From: Valencia hispanica
Lineage: Eukaryota > Chordata > Actinopteri > Cyprinodontiformes > Valenciidae
Assembly: GCA_963556495.2 (NCBI GenBank)
Contig: OY747713.1
Coordinates: 29,095,461 to 29,159,460, forward strand
Length of the DNA: 64,000 nucleotides
Reading direction: 5' to 3'
Shown here: in pieces, positions 47,477 through 58,940 of the stretch
Numbering within the stretch: the first letter of the stretch is position 1
How the letters are laid out: each line of letters starts with the position of its first letter
Made by a program: the position numbers and the translations under genes
The notes under the pieces: generated by a model
What the model saw: only the letters and a program-made list of their open reading frames with translations
Database searches by the model: none
Told to the model about the DNA's origin: nothing

Positions 47477-49011
47477 CAGGTCCTTCTAAAAAAATTAGCA
47501 TATTGTGCTAAAGTTCATTCTTTTCCATAATGTAATGATAAAAATTTAAATTTCATATATTTTAGATTCATTGCACACCAACTGAAATATTTCAGGTCTT
47601 TTATTGTTTTAAAACTGATGATTTTGGCATACAGCTCATGAAAACCCAAAATTCCTATCTCAAAAAATTAGGATATTTCATCCGACCAATAAAAGAAAAG
47701 TGTTTTTAATACAAAAAAAAGTCAACCTTCAAATAATTATGTTCAGTTATGCACTCAATACTTGGTCGGGAATCCTTTTGCAGAAATGACTGCTTCAATC
47801 CAGCGTGGCATGGAGGGAATCAGCCTGTGGCACTGCTGAGGTATGGAGGCCCAGGATGCTTCAATAGCGGCCTGGAGCTCATCCAGAGTGTTGGGTCTTG
47901 CATCTCTCAACTTCCTCTTCACAATATCCCACAGATTCTCTATGGGGTTCAGGTCAGGAGAGCTGGAAGGCCAATTGAGCACAGTAATACCATGGTCAGT
48001 AAACCATTTACCAGTGGTTTTGGCACTGTGAGCAGGTGCCAGGTCATGCTGAAAAATGAAATCTTCATCTCCATAAAGCTTTTCAGCAGATGGAAGCATG
48101 AAGTGCTCCAAAATCTCCTGATAGCTAGCTGCATTGACCCTGGCCTTGATAAAACACAGTGGACCAACACCAGCAGCTGACATGGCACCCCAGACCATCA
48201 CTGACTGTGGGTACTTGACACTGGACTTCAGGCATTTTGGCATTTCCTTCTCCCCAGTCTTCCTCCAGACTCTGGCACCTTGATTTCCGAATGACATGCA
48301 AAATTTGCTTTCATTCGAAAGGACTTTGGACCACTGAGCAACAGTCCAGTGCTGCTTCTCTGTAGCCCATTTCCTGCACACGCTTGTGCACGGTGGCTCT
48401 GGATGTTTCTACTCCAGACTCAGTCCACTGCTTCCGCAGGTCCCCCAAGATCTGGAATCGGTCCTTCTCCACAATCTTCCTCAGGGTCCGGTCACCTCTT
48501 CTCGTTGTGCAGCGTTTTCTGCCACACTTTTTCCTTCCAATAGACTTCCCACTGAGGTGCCTTGATACAGCACTCTGGGAACAGCCTATTCGTTCAGAAA
48601 TGTCTTTCTGTGTCTTACCCTCTTGCTTGAGGGTGTCAATGATGGCCTTCTGGGCAGCAGTCAGGTCGGCAGTCTTACCCATGATTACGGTTTTGAGTAA
48701 TGAACCAGGCTGGGAGTTTTTAAAAGCCTCAGGAATCTTTTGCAGGTGTTCAGAGTTAATTAGTTGATTCAGATGATTAGGTTAATAGCTCGTTTAGAGA
48801 ACCTTTTCATGATATGCTAATTTTTTGAGATAGGAATTTTGGGTTTTCATGAGCTGTATGCCAAAATCATCAGTTTTAAAACAACAAAAGACCTGAAATA
48901 TTTCAGTTGGTGTGCAATGAATTTAAAATATATGAAAGTTTAATTTTTATCATTACATTATGGAAAAGAATGAACTTTATCACAATATGCAATTTTTTTG
49001 AGAAGGACCTG
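47477..49011 (-). mobile_element. Tc1-like transposon with ~200-bp inverted terminal repeats
   Basis: Flanked by TA (47475-47476, 49012-49013). Ends CAGGTCCTTCT and AGAAGGACCTG are complements, and the inverted repeat continues for about 200 bp on each side (47477-47676 and 48812-49011) with few differences, unusually long for Tc1. It carries a transposase pseudogene on the minus strand. It ends 390 bp upstream of the second gabbr2 exon. The high similarity of the two terminal repeats suggests a fairly young copy. Confidence 0.93.
47755..48682 (-). pseudogene. Tc1-like DD34E transposase, frameshifted
   Basis: N-terminal part (48682 down to about 48360): MGKTADLTAAQKAIIDTLK, then a helix-turn-helix KDISERIGCSQSAVSRHLSG, GRKKCGRKRCTTRRGDRTL and the second DNA-binding helix region to KRVQEMGYR. 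C-terminal part in another frame (to 47755): WSKVLSNESKF, VMVWGAMSAAG, FQHDLAPAHSAK, PDLNPIENLWD. The spacing from the D of HDLAP to the E of PIEN is 34 residues (DD34E). The first catalytic aspartate is replaced by asparagine (SNESKF where the family has SDESKF), and one preceding residue is missing. The frame break lies at about 48368. Inactive. Confidence 0.93.
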
Positions 49012-49013
49012 TA

Positions 49014-49402
49014 CAGTCCATCATTTAGTTTCCAGCCAAAAGAATGCCTGTTTATTGGAGAGACTCCCACTGTTAGATCCACTTGGGAACTCAAACTGAT
49101 GTAGCAATTCAAATTTAATTCTCCACATGTTCTGCATTTTGTGGAAGCACACCACAACATAACACAAATCAAGCACAGTCCATCATTGCGCATTCATCTG
49201 TTATACATACAGCTTCTATGCTTCTAACTTGAAATAGCCAAGTCTTTCAGGGAACCTTAGTCTTTCTTACTGTATGTCACTTCTGTCAGCCTTCGACCAG
49301 GACATGCAAGGGGCCGGGTTGAACAAAATGAAGAGTTCAACAGTGATCGTATGCAATGATCTTAGATCGTGAATGATCTCTTCTCCTTTTATATTCTGAC
49401 AG
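49014..49402. other. intron between Tc1 element and exon
   Basis: No repeat seen. Provides the branch and polypyrimidine region for the acceptor at 49402. Confidence 0.7.
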
Positions 49403-49504
49403 GTGAGGAATGATCTGACCAATGAGCTGGAGAAGGCATTCATTGAAATTGCAGATACAGAGAGTTTCTCCAATGACCCATGTATCAATGTGAAAAAGCT
49501 GAAG
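49403..49504 (+). CDS. gabbr2: gabbr2 next exon (Venus-flytrap domain)
   Basis: The next coding exon of the same gene: 34 codons starting [13 protein letters not shown] and ending with [17 protein letters not shown]. The acceptor is attctgacAG at 49401-49402 and the donor is aag/GTAAGT at 49505. It is phase 0 at both ends and joins the previous exon as RFSE/VRND, the order known for GABBR2. The cysteine in SNDPC is a conserved ectodomain position. The middle of the exon ([14 protein letters not shown]) departs from the mammalian sequence, while both ends are conserved. The true acceptor is directly followed by gtgagg, which resembles a donor but would abolish the exon. The third shared base pattern and the matching phase make these two exons consecutive. 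Confidence 0.94.
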
Positions 49505-49754
49505 GTAAGTAAATCCCTCCTGTTAGCAACATTTACAATCAAACAGCTAAGTTAGTCAATTCTTTATGTTTTAAAAATGTTACTATTACATTATGATATT
49601 AAGCTTATTCATATTTTTACTGACGTTTGATTTCAATACAAAGTGTTCAGACTTCATCATCATCAGAAATACATTTTCAGTAAGTCCTTTTAAACAAGTT
49701 AAACCTCACATAAATGTACAACATAGGATAGTTCAAGCTTTTATTTATTTATAC

Positions 49755-50110
49755 AGTGAAATGTTGGCCCCCTTAAAAGGATGTCCATATATTGCACCCA
49801 ATATTTGGGTGGGGCTCCTGTTGAATAAATGGCCTCATTGTGGCGTGAAAGTTGTGACAGTCTTTGACTCTGCTGAAGTGTTGAGGAATCCCCAGTTGCT
49901 TTATTATTGCCTTCTGCTCATCTGCATTGTTTGGTCTGGTGTCTCTCTTCTGCTTCTTCTTCACTTTAATCCATAGACTCTCTGTGAAGTTAGGATTAGG
50001 CCAGTTTCCTGAAATCGGCATCTCCAGAAAGCTTGGTCATAGAAGGGTGAATGAAGTGCTCTAAAATTTCCTGGCTGAGGGCTGCCCTGACTTTGGTGGC
50101 TCTTGTATTT
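49755..50110 (-). mobile_element. decayed Tc1-like transposase fragment
   Basis: On the minus strand: ATKVRAALSQEILEHFIHPS, then KLSGDADF, a gap, ESMD/LW-like residues, a run equivalent to RDTRPNNADE, SQRLSQL and a frame ending GAPPKYWV. This is the same order as the C-terminal third of the transposase at 47755-48682 (YQEILEHFMLPS ... RDARPNTLDE ... GFPTKY), with an internal deletion that removed the FQHDLAPAH segment. No terminal repeats found. Confidence 0.7.
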
Positions 50111-51022
50111 TCTCCAAATTCTTAAATGAACTTTGCTTTATCTTCACAAAGTCTTGGTACACCATGGTATTTGAATGCAACTGAAATGCTACAGATCAGT
50201 GTTGAAATTTATCAAAAGTTGTTCATCCACCATAATGTTTACTAATGTGATACAATAAGTTTGTTTTGGCTATGAATAATTATCAATAATTGCTTTGGGC
50301 AATTATTGATAACATTAATAATTTTATGTCAAAATAGAAAATAATAATAATAATAATAATAGCTAAATAGTTCAGTCTCAGTTAATGGTTATGATTATGT
50401 GCCGGATAAGAATGAAGTAATTAAACAATCGATGAAGGAAAAAGTTTTGGCGATACTTTGAACTGCAAGCTACTACACATGTATATGGAATCATAACAAA
50501 CAACGACTTTCCAAAATACGTAAATAAATAAAAGAGTTTATTAACAAAAAGAATTTAAGTTTCCAGTAAAAATGCTTTAATCATCAAACTCATTAAAACT
50601 GTAACATATAACTATTTAGTAAAAGAAGAATTATTAATAAAACTCACTACCAAAAGTAAAACAGTAAAATGGACAAATATGCAAGGAAGTAGAAACAACC
50701 AATAAATTGATTGTGATGTCACAGTTCAGTATAGATATGTATGCTTAAAGACCAACGCTTGTATTGAATAGTTTTGGAAATGAAGCTAAGTTAGTTTTAA
50801 AATAAATGTGATTAGTTTAAGACTAATAAGCACTTTTTCATTTGTGTCCAAACACCATATTCACAATGCAAAGCAGAAGTGAAGACAAAACATTATTTGG
50901 AGGAAGTAATGTTTCCTTAAATAATTTGCTTAATTAGAAACCAATAACCTTCGGGAATTGATTCTATTTTATGGATTGTCACCGCAGTGATTGATCTAAT
51001 TTTAGCATTTTGACATACTATC
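50111..51022. other. intronic sequence, no gene seen
   Basis: AT-rich with a short (ATA)n at about 50341-50360. Confidence 0.5.
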
Positions 51023-51284
51023 GGTGCGTTCAGACCAAAGCATCAAAAACGTGCCGCACGCCCAAGTTGGACGTTTGAACATTCGCAACCTCAGCAAATA
51101 TACAACTTGTGGGAGGAGCTAGTGCCGGACGGTATTTTTGCAAGATGGCAGCTGTCAATCTAGCATTGGAAGAGAGCTTCTGACGCGATGCAGATACCCT
51201 GACGCGCGTCAGCGCTCTTCTGCATTGACTTTACATGTAAACCTGATGCCCATGACACTTCAAACGCGTTCGGTTTGAACGCAG
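51023..51284. mobile_element. short MITE
   Basis: Left end GGTGCGTTCAGACC and right end GGTTTGAACGCAGC are inverted complements with two mismatches. It is GC-rich inside (gacgcgcgtcagcgctc), unlike its surroundings. No clear target duplication. Confidence 0.6.
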
Positions 51285-51329
51285 CGCAAGAAAGCAGTTC
51301 AAAACGACTTAGTGGTCTAGTTTTCTGTT

Positions 51330-51492
51330 TTTTTTTCTTTTCTCTCTCATTTTAAATCATGGTTTTTATTCCTGTACTTTTGCTTTTTCTGCACCCTGCT
51401 GTAATGCTTTTGATGTTTTATGTAAAGCACTTTGAATTGTCTTGTAACATGAATTGTGCTATACATATAAACTTGCATTGCCTTGCCTTGTT
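51330..51492 (+). mobile_element. L2-like LINE 3' end fragment
   Basis: gtaaagcactttgaattgtc, gctatacatataaacttgc and a (CCTTG)n tail match the 3' end of LINE copy B (38744-38800). Confidence 0.8.
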
Positions 51493-52900
51493 TAAAAGGC
51501 TCTATTTTAAAGCTGATCTGTATTTTGAATATTGTAAATAAAAATCCTTATTTTTTATTAACGCTAACTAATACAAAAAAGGACCAAGTGTGTTGAGCTA
51601 ATATTTGTAGCAGTGCTAAGGGCCACTATGTTTAGCTTAGCACCAAAGAACAAAGGAAGACTGCGATGGAACGGAGTAAATCATGTTGCATGATTAAAAC
51701 GACTATTGGTCATTAACCTTTGAAAAACACTGTATACCACAAACAATTGAAGAATGAAATCTACAAACACAATTAAACAGATTAAAACAATCCTTAAATT
51801 GTTTATCCTAAGCCAATGTATCTCTGCCCAGAAACAACCTTACTTGAACGATTCTTAGATCTCCACAGCAGGGTGAATCCATTGTCAGGGGGAACCAGCC
51901 TTAAAGGAAAGGAAACCAGCTGTTATCTGGTCAGCTAGCAGCTGCTGCATGTTGTCACAGCAGGGCTACTAGTCACCGTTAGCCAGAACTCGGGTGGTCC
52001 TTTCAACTCAGTTCAGCTCGGCTCAGCAATTTTCTCCCACAGATCGGTCCCTTTTCACAGGTAGCGTCGGCTTCCACAGAAGGGGGTCAGTGAACCTCTC
52101 TCTCTCTCGTGGAATTTGTAATTCAAATATTCCTTCTGCAGGTTTTTGAACAAGTCCGGTTCAGGACTTATTCTATCGACTAGAAAAAAGTTACCTGATC
52201 ACTGATCAGCAGGCTTTATAGGTCTTTTTGATCCAATAAGTTTATTCCGGAAACTCGCACCCCCTTACCAGCAAAAGATGGAAGTTTAGTTGGTCTAGTA
52301 GGTGCTAGTTGTTCTTTGGCTTGCGGGTAAGAGAAAGAAAAGGGGTGGAAGGGGTGAAAGAAAAGGGGTGGAACCTATGCTTATATAGGGGTGATGATGT
52401 CCCATGAAGTCTTCCTTTTCATGATGAAACTTAAGTGCATTGTGGGATTTTCAATCTTGGATGTCTGTGTTTGGTCCAGTAATCACGGCTGTGGCCCAAC
52501 ACTAACAACAACTGATCAGCTCAATTATTGCTGATGTTGTCAACCCAAAGTCACACAAAGCAAAAATAGGTTTATTTTCAATGTGCATTTTAAACTTTTT
52601 ATTTTATTAAATCATGCTGGGAAAATCCAAACTTCATTACCTAGCTTTGTTTTTATTGTCTGTTTAAAAATGCTAGTGATAAAAATACATGTCATAGTTT
52701 CTTTGAAAAGAGGGGAAAACCACTGCTGCATTGACTTTTCAATAAGACAACCGGGTTTAATTTGGATAATAAACTGTTACAAAACAAATTAATAAAACGA
52801 ATCACGTGTGGCTGTCAAGGTGTGTTAGACAGCATGTTAACCCCTGACCACCCATGTGTCTCAAACCAAGAATGGTAGTAAACAAACTGCTTAATAGTTT
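51493..52900. other. unclassified block, possible minus-strand retroelement regulatory region
   Basis: No protein. Read on the minus strand it has a TATA box (cctatataagc, at about 52380) and AATAAA at about 52246, followed by about 400 bp of GC-richer sequence. This could be a solo LTR or leader; ends not defined. Confidence 0.35.
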
Positions 52901-54089
52901 TTGAAAAGAGCTGCGAGTCACGTGATGTCCGGAGCTCTATACACGCCTCTTGACGTGTCAAAACTAAGCTATGTAACGGGGATATCCGGTCATTTTTCAA
53001 AATAAAACAGCGGTCACCCTCCGATAATAAATAAAACTGACTTGTATTATAAGCATGAACCATTGTGAGAAGCTCTTGTTGAGCACTGGGTAAAAGTAAC
53101 TCTTTGTCTGCAAAATACAGTATATAATCACATGATTATTCTGTATTTCTGCTACTCATAAACTGGTATTTAATGATCAATTTTCATAAATGAACATTGT
53201 AAATGCATGATGCTAGATAAACACAAATCTGATTAAGGACTTAAATTTAACTTTATTTTTGTTGTCTGTCCTTCTCACGTATCCAGTGGTTGTACACGCT
53301 GTTGATGGCCTCATCTGCTTGCAGCTTTGACTTTATGCTGCGTGAATGCTGCGTGAATCGCATCATTGGCTGGAGCAGCCAGCCACTGGTCACTCAATGA
53401 CATAAACGTTATTGTGTTGAAGTGAAATCTTTTAACACAAATGCAGAATCAAACGGCGAGATCAAACACGTTTCTGAGTGGAATAAAACGAAAACTTCAG
53501 ATGTTTTCAGAACATTCCATAATCCCCCTTTTCGTTAAAGAAAATTTCACCAAAACACTACAGACTTACTAAATAAATCAAGAACATTTCACAGCGCACG
53601 AACTTGGCGCTGTCAGCCGTTCTGTGCATAGACGAAAGCGCTCCGCTCCTATATAAACAGGAGAATCTGAGTTTGTGTCTGGATTAATTATTTTTTTTTT
53701 TTACCTTAGCCTTATTTGCATACCCATGTCTATCTTTAATCTGTGTTGTGTCAGTGTGCGGGTCTCTGCCGCATTGATATGGCAATAACCATGGATAACG
53801 GGTTCGGGTGAGTGTGTTTTTTTCTAATTGGACCGGTGCAGGGCCACCGCTGGAACTGTAAATCGGTGCATATGCTCATTGATTCGTCTGTAAAATGGCA
53901 CATAATTAACTATTTGTTTGTTGTTGTTTTTTCAATTCCGGTTAGATTTTTTTTTGTGCGCAGAGCAGATTTTCTGTGCGCAAAGACTGTGTCAGCAGTG
54001 CACAGTTGCTCAGGCGCGCAGCTTGGAGGACACATTGAGCCTTCATGGGATGTAAAAAAATGTTCCCCCAGTTTTCATGGGAAGTAGAA
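52901..54089. other. intronic sequence, no gene seen
   Basis: No gene or clear transposon ends. Confidence 0.45.
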
Positions 54090-54235
54090 AGTCTTCTCAA
54101 GTCAAAAGGCGCAAGTCCAAGTAAAGTCACGAGTCATTGATGTTAAAGTCCAAGTCGAGTTCCAAGTCTTTGTACATTTGATCAAGTCAAGTCTGAAGTC
54201 ATCAAATTCATGACTCGAGTCTGACCTCTGGTATG
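54090..54235. repeat. degenerate aagtcaagtc-type minisatellite
   Basis: Repeats such as tcaagtcaaaaggcgcaag, caagtcgagttccaagtc and atcaagtcaagtctgaag. It is the reverse-strand relative of the acttgag array at 20894-21990. Confidence 0.7.
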
Positions 54236-56414
54236 AACTGACGGGGAGTGCTGATGGTTCTGACAGCGAGAAAGCTCTGTAGATAAGTACCACACTTTTC
54301 TTTTTTAAACAAAAAAGAAACGAAAAGTTTTGATCAATATAATAATGTCTATTTCTTTAAGAAATATCAGCTTTAAATTGCTTTGATGTTCATAAATGAA
54401 CCAGTCTTGTTTATCAAAACTATTCCAGTGTTATCGCTTATTAGAAAAAATAATTTAATCTTAGGCATCAATTAGATCTTTCTGTTGAAACACCAATTGC
54501 ATTTGTAAAGAAGAAGAGTGAATTTATTACAATAGTTGGATTTATTCATTCTGAAAACATTGAAAATCAACAACAGTTCATTAAGACCGGGAAATATTAC
54601 ATTGCATATTAATCAGGGGCTGCTTGGTATTGGTGAACTAAACAGCAGATTTTAACTTAGACATAATTTAGAATTTACAAGACACTTATATTGTTCAACC
54701 AAATTGTATTTCTTGAGGAACTGTCAAAGAAAAAGCCATTTTTATAAGCACTGAAGATGTTAAAAATTGTAGAGTCTGTTAGACTCTTGGATGTCAAGAG
54801 AAAGATTATATCACAGTGTAAACCTGTTTTATGACCTACTTCTAATCTAAGGAAAGAAGATTAGAATGGAAAAATGAAAGAGGAAAATAATCAAGATACC
54901 AACCACCGGAGAATTCATCCTGCCTTCCTGTGAGTCTGCCACCATTTACATCAGACTGGCTTTATATCTCACAATTCACATTATGACTGTCTCTTTGGCT
55001 CACTAAGACTTCTGGGGACACAATACTATTTCTATCTGACACAACGGTCTCTTTCAGATTGGAAAGTGGTTTATTTTGTTTGGGTTTTAAATATTGCAAG
55101 GTTTCTGTTTGGATTCAAAATTGGTTCATTATTATAAAGAGGGTACACTCAAAAAAGTTACACAGACCATGTCAAACAGGATATAGTATAAAATTAGCAA
55201 GTTATCAAAAGTTGTTCATCTGCGATAACATCTGATCCCAACTAAATTGTTTGCTAACCATTTTTTAGCTCATTTTGATGAACATTCTACTAAATTAAAG
55301 CAATGTCATACTCAGAGTTTTGACACAATTAATACCCAGCACTGAACCTTAAAATGGTTAATTAGCAGTTGTATTACATAAAAGGAAATAAAATGGATAA
55401 ACCTCATTATCCCTTGTTTTGTCTCATGTAAGGGAGTAAATGCAGCTGCAGATGGCATTTAACTAAACTGAACCATGTGACAATGAATGTCCCTCTATCA
55501 CTATTTGAGAAAAATTACTAATTATTTTTAAAATAATGTGTTGTTTTGACAAAACTAATAGTTAATTTAATCTAAATTATGAATCTAGCTAGTCAACTTA
55601 AGTGGGCTGTAGAGCTTAATTGATAACATGCTGCATATTTGTCAAAACAAATAGGCAAATTGTTTTATCAGGTAGTGTCAGAGCCATTAAGAATGTAAAA
55701 TGTGAGAAAAAAAATGTGAGAAAACAATGTGACAAAGAGAAAAGTAGGAAACATATATTTTCTTTTTTTTCCCTCTTACCTTGGTGGAGGATATGTTGCA
55801 CACTAGATGGAGCAATTTAAAAGACACATGAAGAAGCAATAAAGTAGCCAGTGAAGTAGGGAAGAAACAGGAAGATGAGTTCTCTCTCCTAAAACAAAAA
55901 TGTTATCTCCATGTTAAGACATGACATTCTAAGCTGACATCAGCCGATTGAGTTAACTGAAGATATGCAGCTCCCAGTATTGCCTCAGAATCTTTGCAGA
56001 GCGTTTGTAAGGAGTGGGCGGGAACCTCTGACACTTTAAAAGTCGGATTCCCACTCAGCATACAACAGTGCTTTACTGTCTCCATCATAGCTACGTAATA
56101 TAATAAAGGTTTTTTGTTTCATGTGTTAGGATGGATTGGAGGCATCACTGAGAGATCCACAAATAGAGCTCTCACACTCTCTAATGTTCCAGTTGAAATA
56201 TTCAAAATGCGGACAGACAAAGCTGCTGCAGGGATTTGTAGCCACCCCGTATATTTCTGTTTGCTCTGTGTCGGTTTTTAGATTTTTTTTCGAATTTCTT
56301 ATCTTGTTTTGAGGAAGGATCAAAAAATAAAATATATATAAGTTTAAGCGTAACATATGAGTACTGGTAGACATTTTGTATGCTGGAGTTGCTTCATGTG
56401 TTTTTGTGATTGAT
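54236..56414. other. intronic sequence, no gene seen
   Basis: AT-rich. No domain or repeat recognised. Confidence 0.5.
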
Positions 56415-56680
56415 GACTATTTGGGGCAATTCAGTAGGTAGAGTAGTTGTCTTGCAGACGGAGGGTTGTATGTTCAATTCCAGCTTCCTCCTGTCACATG
56501 TTGGTGTGCCCCTGGGCAAGGCACTTAACCCCAAGTTGCCTACCAAGCTCTGTATTGGTGTATAAATGTGTGCGTTTTTGAGAGTGCAAATGGGTGGATG
56601 TGGTTCCAGTGTTAAGCGCTTTTAGTGGTCAGCATGACTAGAAAAGTGCTATATAAGTTTGGTTCATTTATCATTTATTT
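56415..56680 (+). mobile_element. tRNA-derived SINE with L2-like 3' tail
   Basis: Polymerase III A-box-like segment ggcaattcagtaggtagag (about 56424-56442) and B box atgttcaattcc (about 56470-56481), then cctgggcaaggcacttaacccc and an end gaaaagtgctatataagttt followed by ttcattta repeats. The tRNA-like head and LINE-like tail are the standard SINE design. The boxes are degenerate, so it is unlikely to be an active tRNA or SINE. Confidence 0.82.
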
Positions 56681-57451
56681 GTGCAGCTCGACTTGAAAGG
56701 ACAGCTACATATGGAAAAAATATATACTTAAGCCTTAAACAAGGCATATTCTTATTTTCTACATTGTTGGTAGTAAGAAAATGTTTGTAGTAACAATAGT
56801 GTACTGTACTGCTATCCACCGTAACTGCAGAACAAGAAGGTTTCTAATCTCAACCTCTCTCTGGTGTTGCAAGTTCTGCCTTTGCTTGTTTGGGTTTTCT
56901 CCTGGTTTCTATGCATGTTAATTGTGTAAATTGTGTGACTATTTAAAGGAATATGTGCAGGGTTGATTGTTGCATGCATCTTTGTGTTGGCCCCTTCCTG
57001 GACTGGTAATCTGTACCAATGCAACTGTGCTTTCTACCCAAAAACCACTAGGTTATGCTGATTTTGATGGCTAGTTAGTGTTCAAGTATGGCAGCACACA
57101 ACTTCCTAGTGGCCTCTGTTGCTCTCGGAAAGGTATTCTTAATTACAGTCTCTTTGCTATGATGTAGATACTTTCTGATAGACATCAGGAAAACCTTTTT
57201 AAAACTGGAAACCTTTTACACAGGTATGTAAAACTCTTAAACCACTGCTTTTCTTCAAATGTTCAGTAACTGGTGATAACAGGATGGATTATTTACAACC
57301 ACAAGCACACCTTCATTATGTACACCTGCAAGTAAGGCTTGAATACTGCTGTGCTTTTGTTTTTGAGTGGCTCTCATAAAAAACACTAATGATCTCCTTA
57401 CTGCAGCTGATTCAGGTCTACTCTCCATCCTCATCCTCCTTGATAACATGG
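56681..57451. other. intronic sequence, no gene seen
   Basis: No gene or repeat recognised. Confidence 0.45.
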
Positions 57452-57602
57452 TAAATGTAAATGGCTTGTACTTGTATAGTGCCTTATTTAGTCCTTGAGG
57501 ACCCCAAAGTGCTTCACACTATATTCAGTCATTCATCCATTCGTGCACACATTCATACACTGGTGATGGCAAGCTACATTGTGGCCACAGCTGCCCTGGG
57601 TC
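57452..57602 (-). mobile_element. SINE-like repeat fragment
   Basis: gtaaatggcttgtacttgtatagtgc is the reverse of the tail style seen at 56640-56680. It is followed by gaccccaaagtgcttcacac and ctggtgatggcaagctac, blocks I associate with a common fish repeat. It abuts LINE copy C. Confidence 0.6.
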
Positions 57603-58940
57603 ACACTGACATCTCTCATTCCATCCTCCTCGACAGGCTCTCATCCTTTGGCATTTCCCATATTGCACTTAACTGGTTCCACTCTTATCTCTCAGGCTAC
57701 TCTCAGTTCGTACAACTCAAATACTTCAGATCCGATCCCTCCCGAGTTACCAGAGGTGTGCCACAGGGTTCTGTCCTGGGGCCTCTCTTATTTAATATCT
57801 TCATGCTCCCACTAGCCCAGATTATAACAACCGATAAAATTTGCTACCATAACTATGTAGATGTTACTCAACTCTACATTACAATGTCACCAGGTGACTT
57901 TGAACCCATTCAAACCCTAAGTAAATGCATCGAGCAGATCAGTAGATGAATGTGCCATAACTTTGTACAACTGAACAGAAACAAAACAGAAATAATTACT
58001 TTTTGACCTAAAGAGGAACGATCAAGAGTCACCACACAGCTTCAGTTAATACAGCTAGAAACTACTGATCAGGCCCGAAATCTAGGTGTAGTTATGGACT
58101 CAGACCTAAACCTCCAGGGTCACATTGAGGCAATAACAAGGTCAGCTTTCTATCACCTGAAGAACATCTCTAGGACTAAAGGACTGATGTCGCAACAGGA
58201 CCTCAACAAACTCATCCATGCGTTTATCTTTAGTTGGATTGATTACTGCAACAGCGTCCTCACATGTCTGCCTAAAAAGTCAATTACACAGCTACAGCCA
58301 GGGGTGGACTGGGACAAAAATTCAGCCCTGGCATTTTCTGTCCAGACCAGCCCACTACATTATCAGCCGACACTACATAAAAGTCCACAAATCTCGCAGC
58401 ATCTCCTCTTATGCATACTACAGTACAAATGAGAGTCATATTCTTTGATAGCAGTTAACAAATAAAGCACATGTGGCTCGACACATTAGTTCATGTTAAG
58501 GCAAGACACTACAAGCAAAAACATGGATTTTTCGTGACCTGGTCAATTTTGAGATTTGTGGATATTTAACATCCTTAACATGTTGGCTTTCAGAATAAAA
58601 CAAACTACAACTCTGAAACACCTCTAAAATCGACTGTTTTTATCATTTTAGTGCGTGTGAGACACCAGATTTGGCATTCTATTTTCTGTCTCACTGTTTC
58701 CGGTTGCCTATTAACGCAAAGCAGTCTAAAAAAAAAGCCCAAAAAAAAGAAAAAGAAAAAAGAAAAAAGTCCAAAAATGGTATGCCTGTTTAAATTAATG
58801 ACCAATCACAAACATATGGTCATTTGTACTTCACATTGCATTGAATTATCTAATGCAAATCTTTAATTGCGTTTTTCTCAAAATTAGTTTTTTCCAACAT
58901 TCAAAACTAATAATCTTGAAATCAGTTATATAATCAGTTA

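Larger units (their letters stand above)
25694..49402 (+). other. gabbr2: gabbr2 intron between the two exons (about 23.7 kb)
   Basis: Bounded by GTCAGT at 25694 and a pyrimidine tract plus AG at 49401-49402. It contains Rex3, a second RTE fragment, a Rex1-like fragment, an L2-like LINE, a solo LTR, several DNA transposons and SINEs, listed separately. No further host exon is visible on either strand. Confidence 0.9.

Noticed and set aside
47843..48767. Plus-strand open frames within 47.7-48.8 kb
   Set aside because: They are antisense shadows of the Tc1 transposase pseudogene.
56415..56500. tRNA gene
   Set aside because: Only degenerate A and B boxes without a cloverleaf; body and LINE-like tail show it is a SINE.
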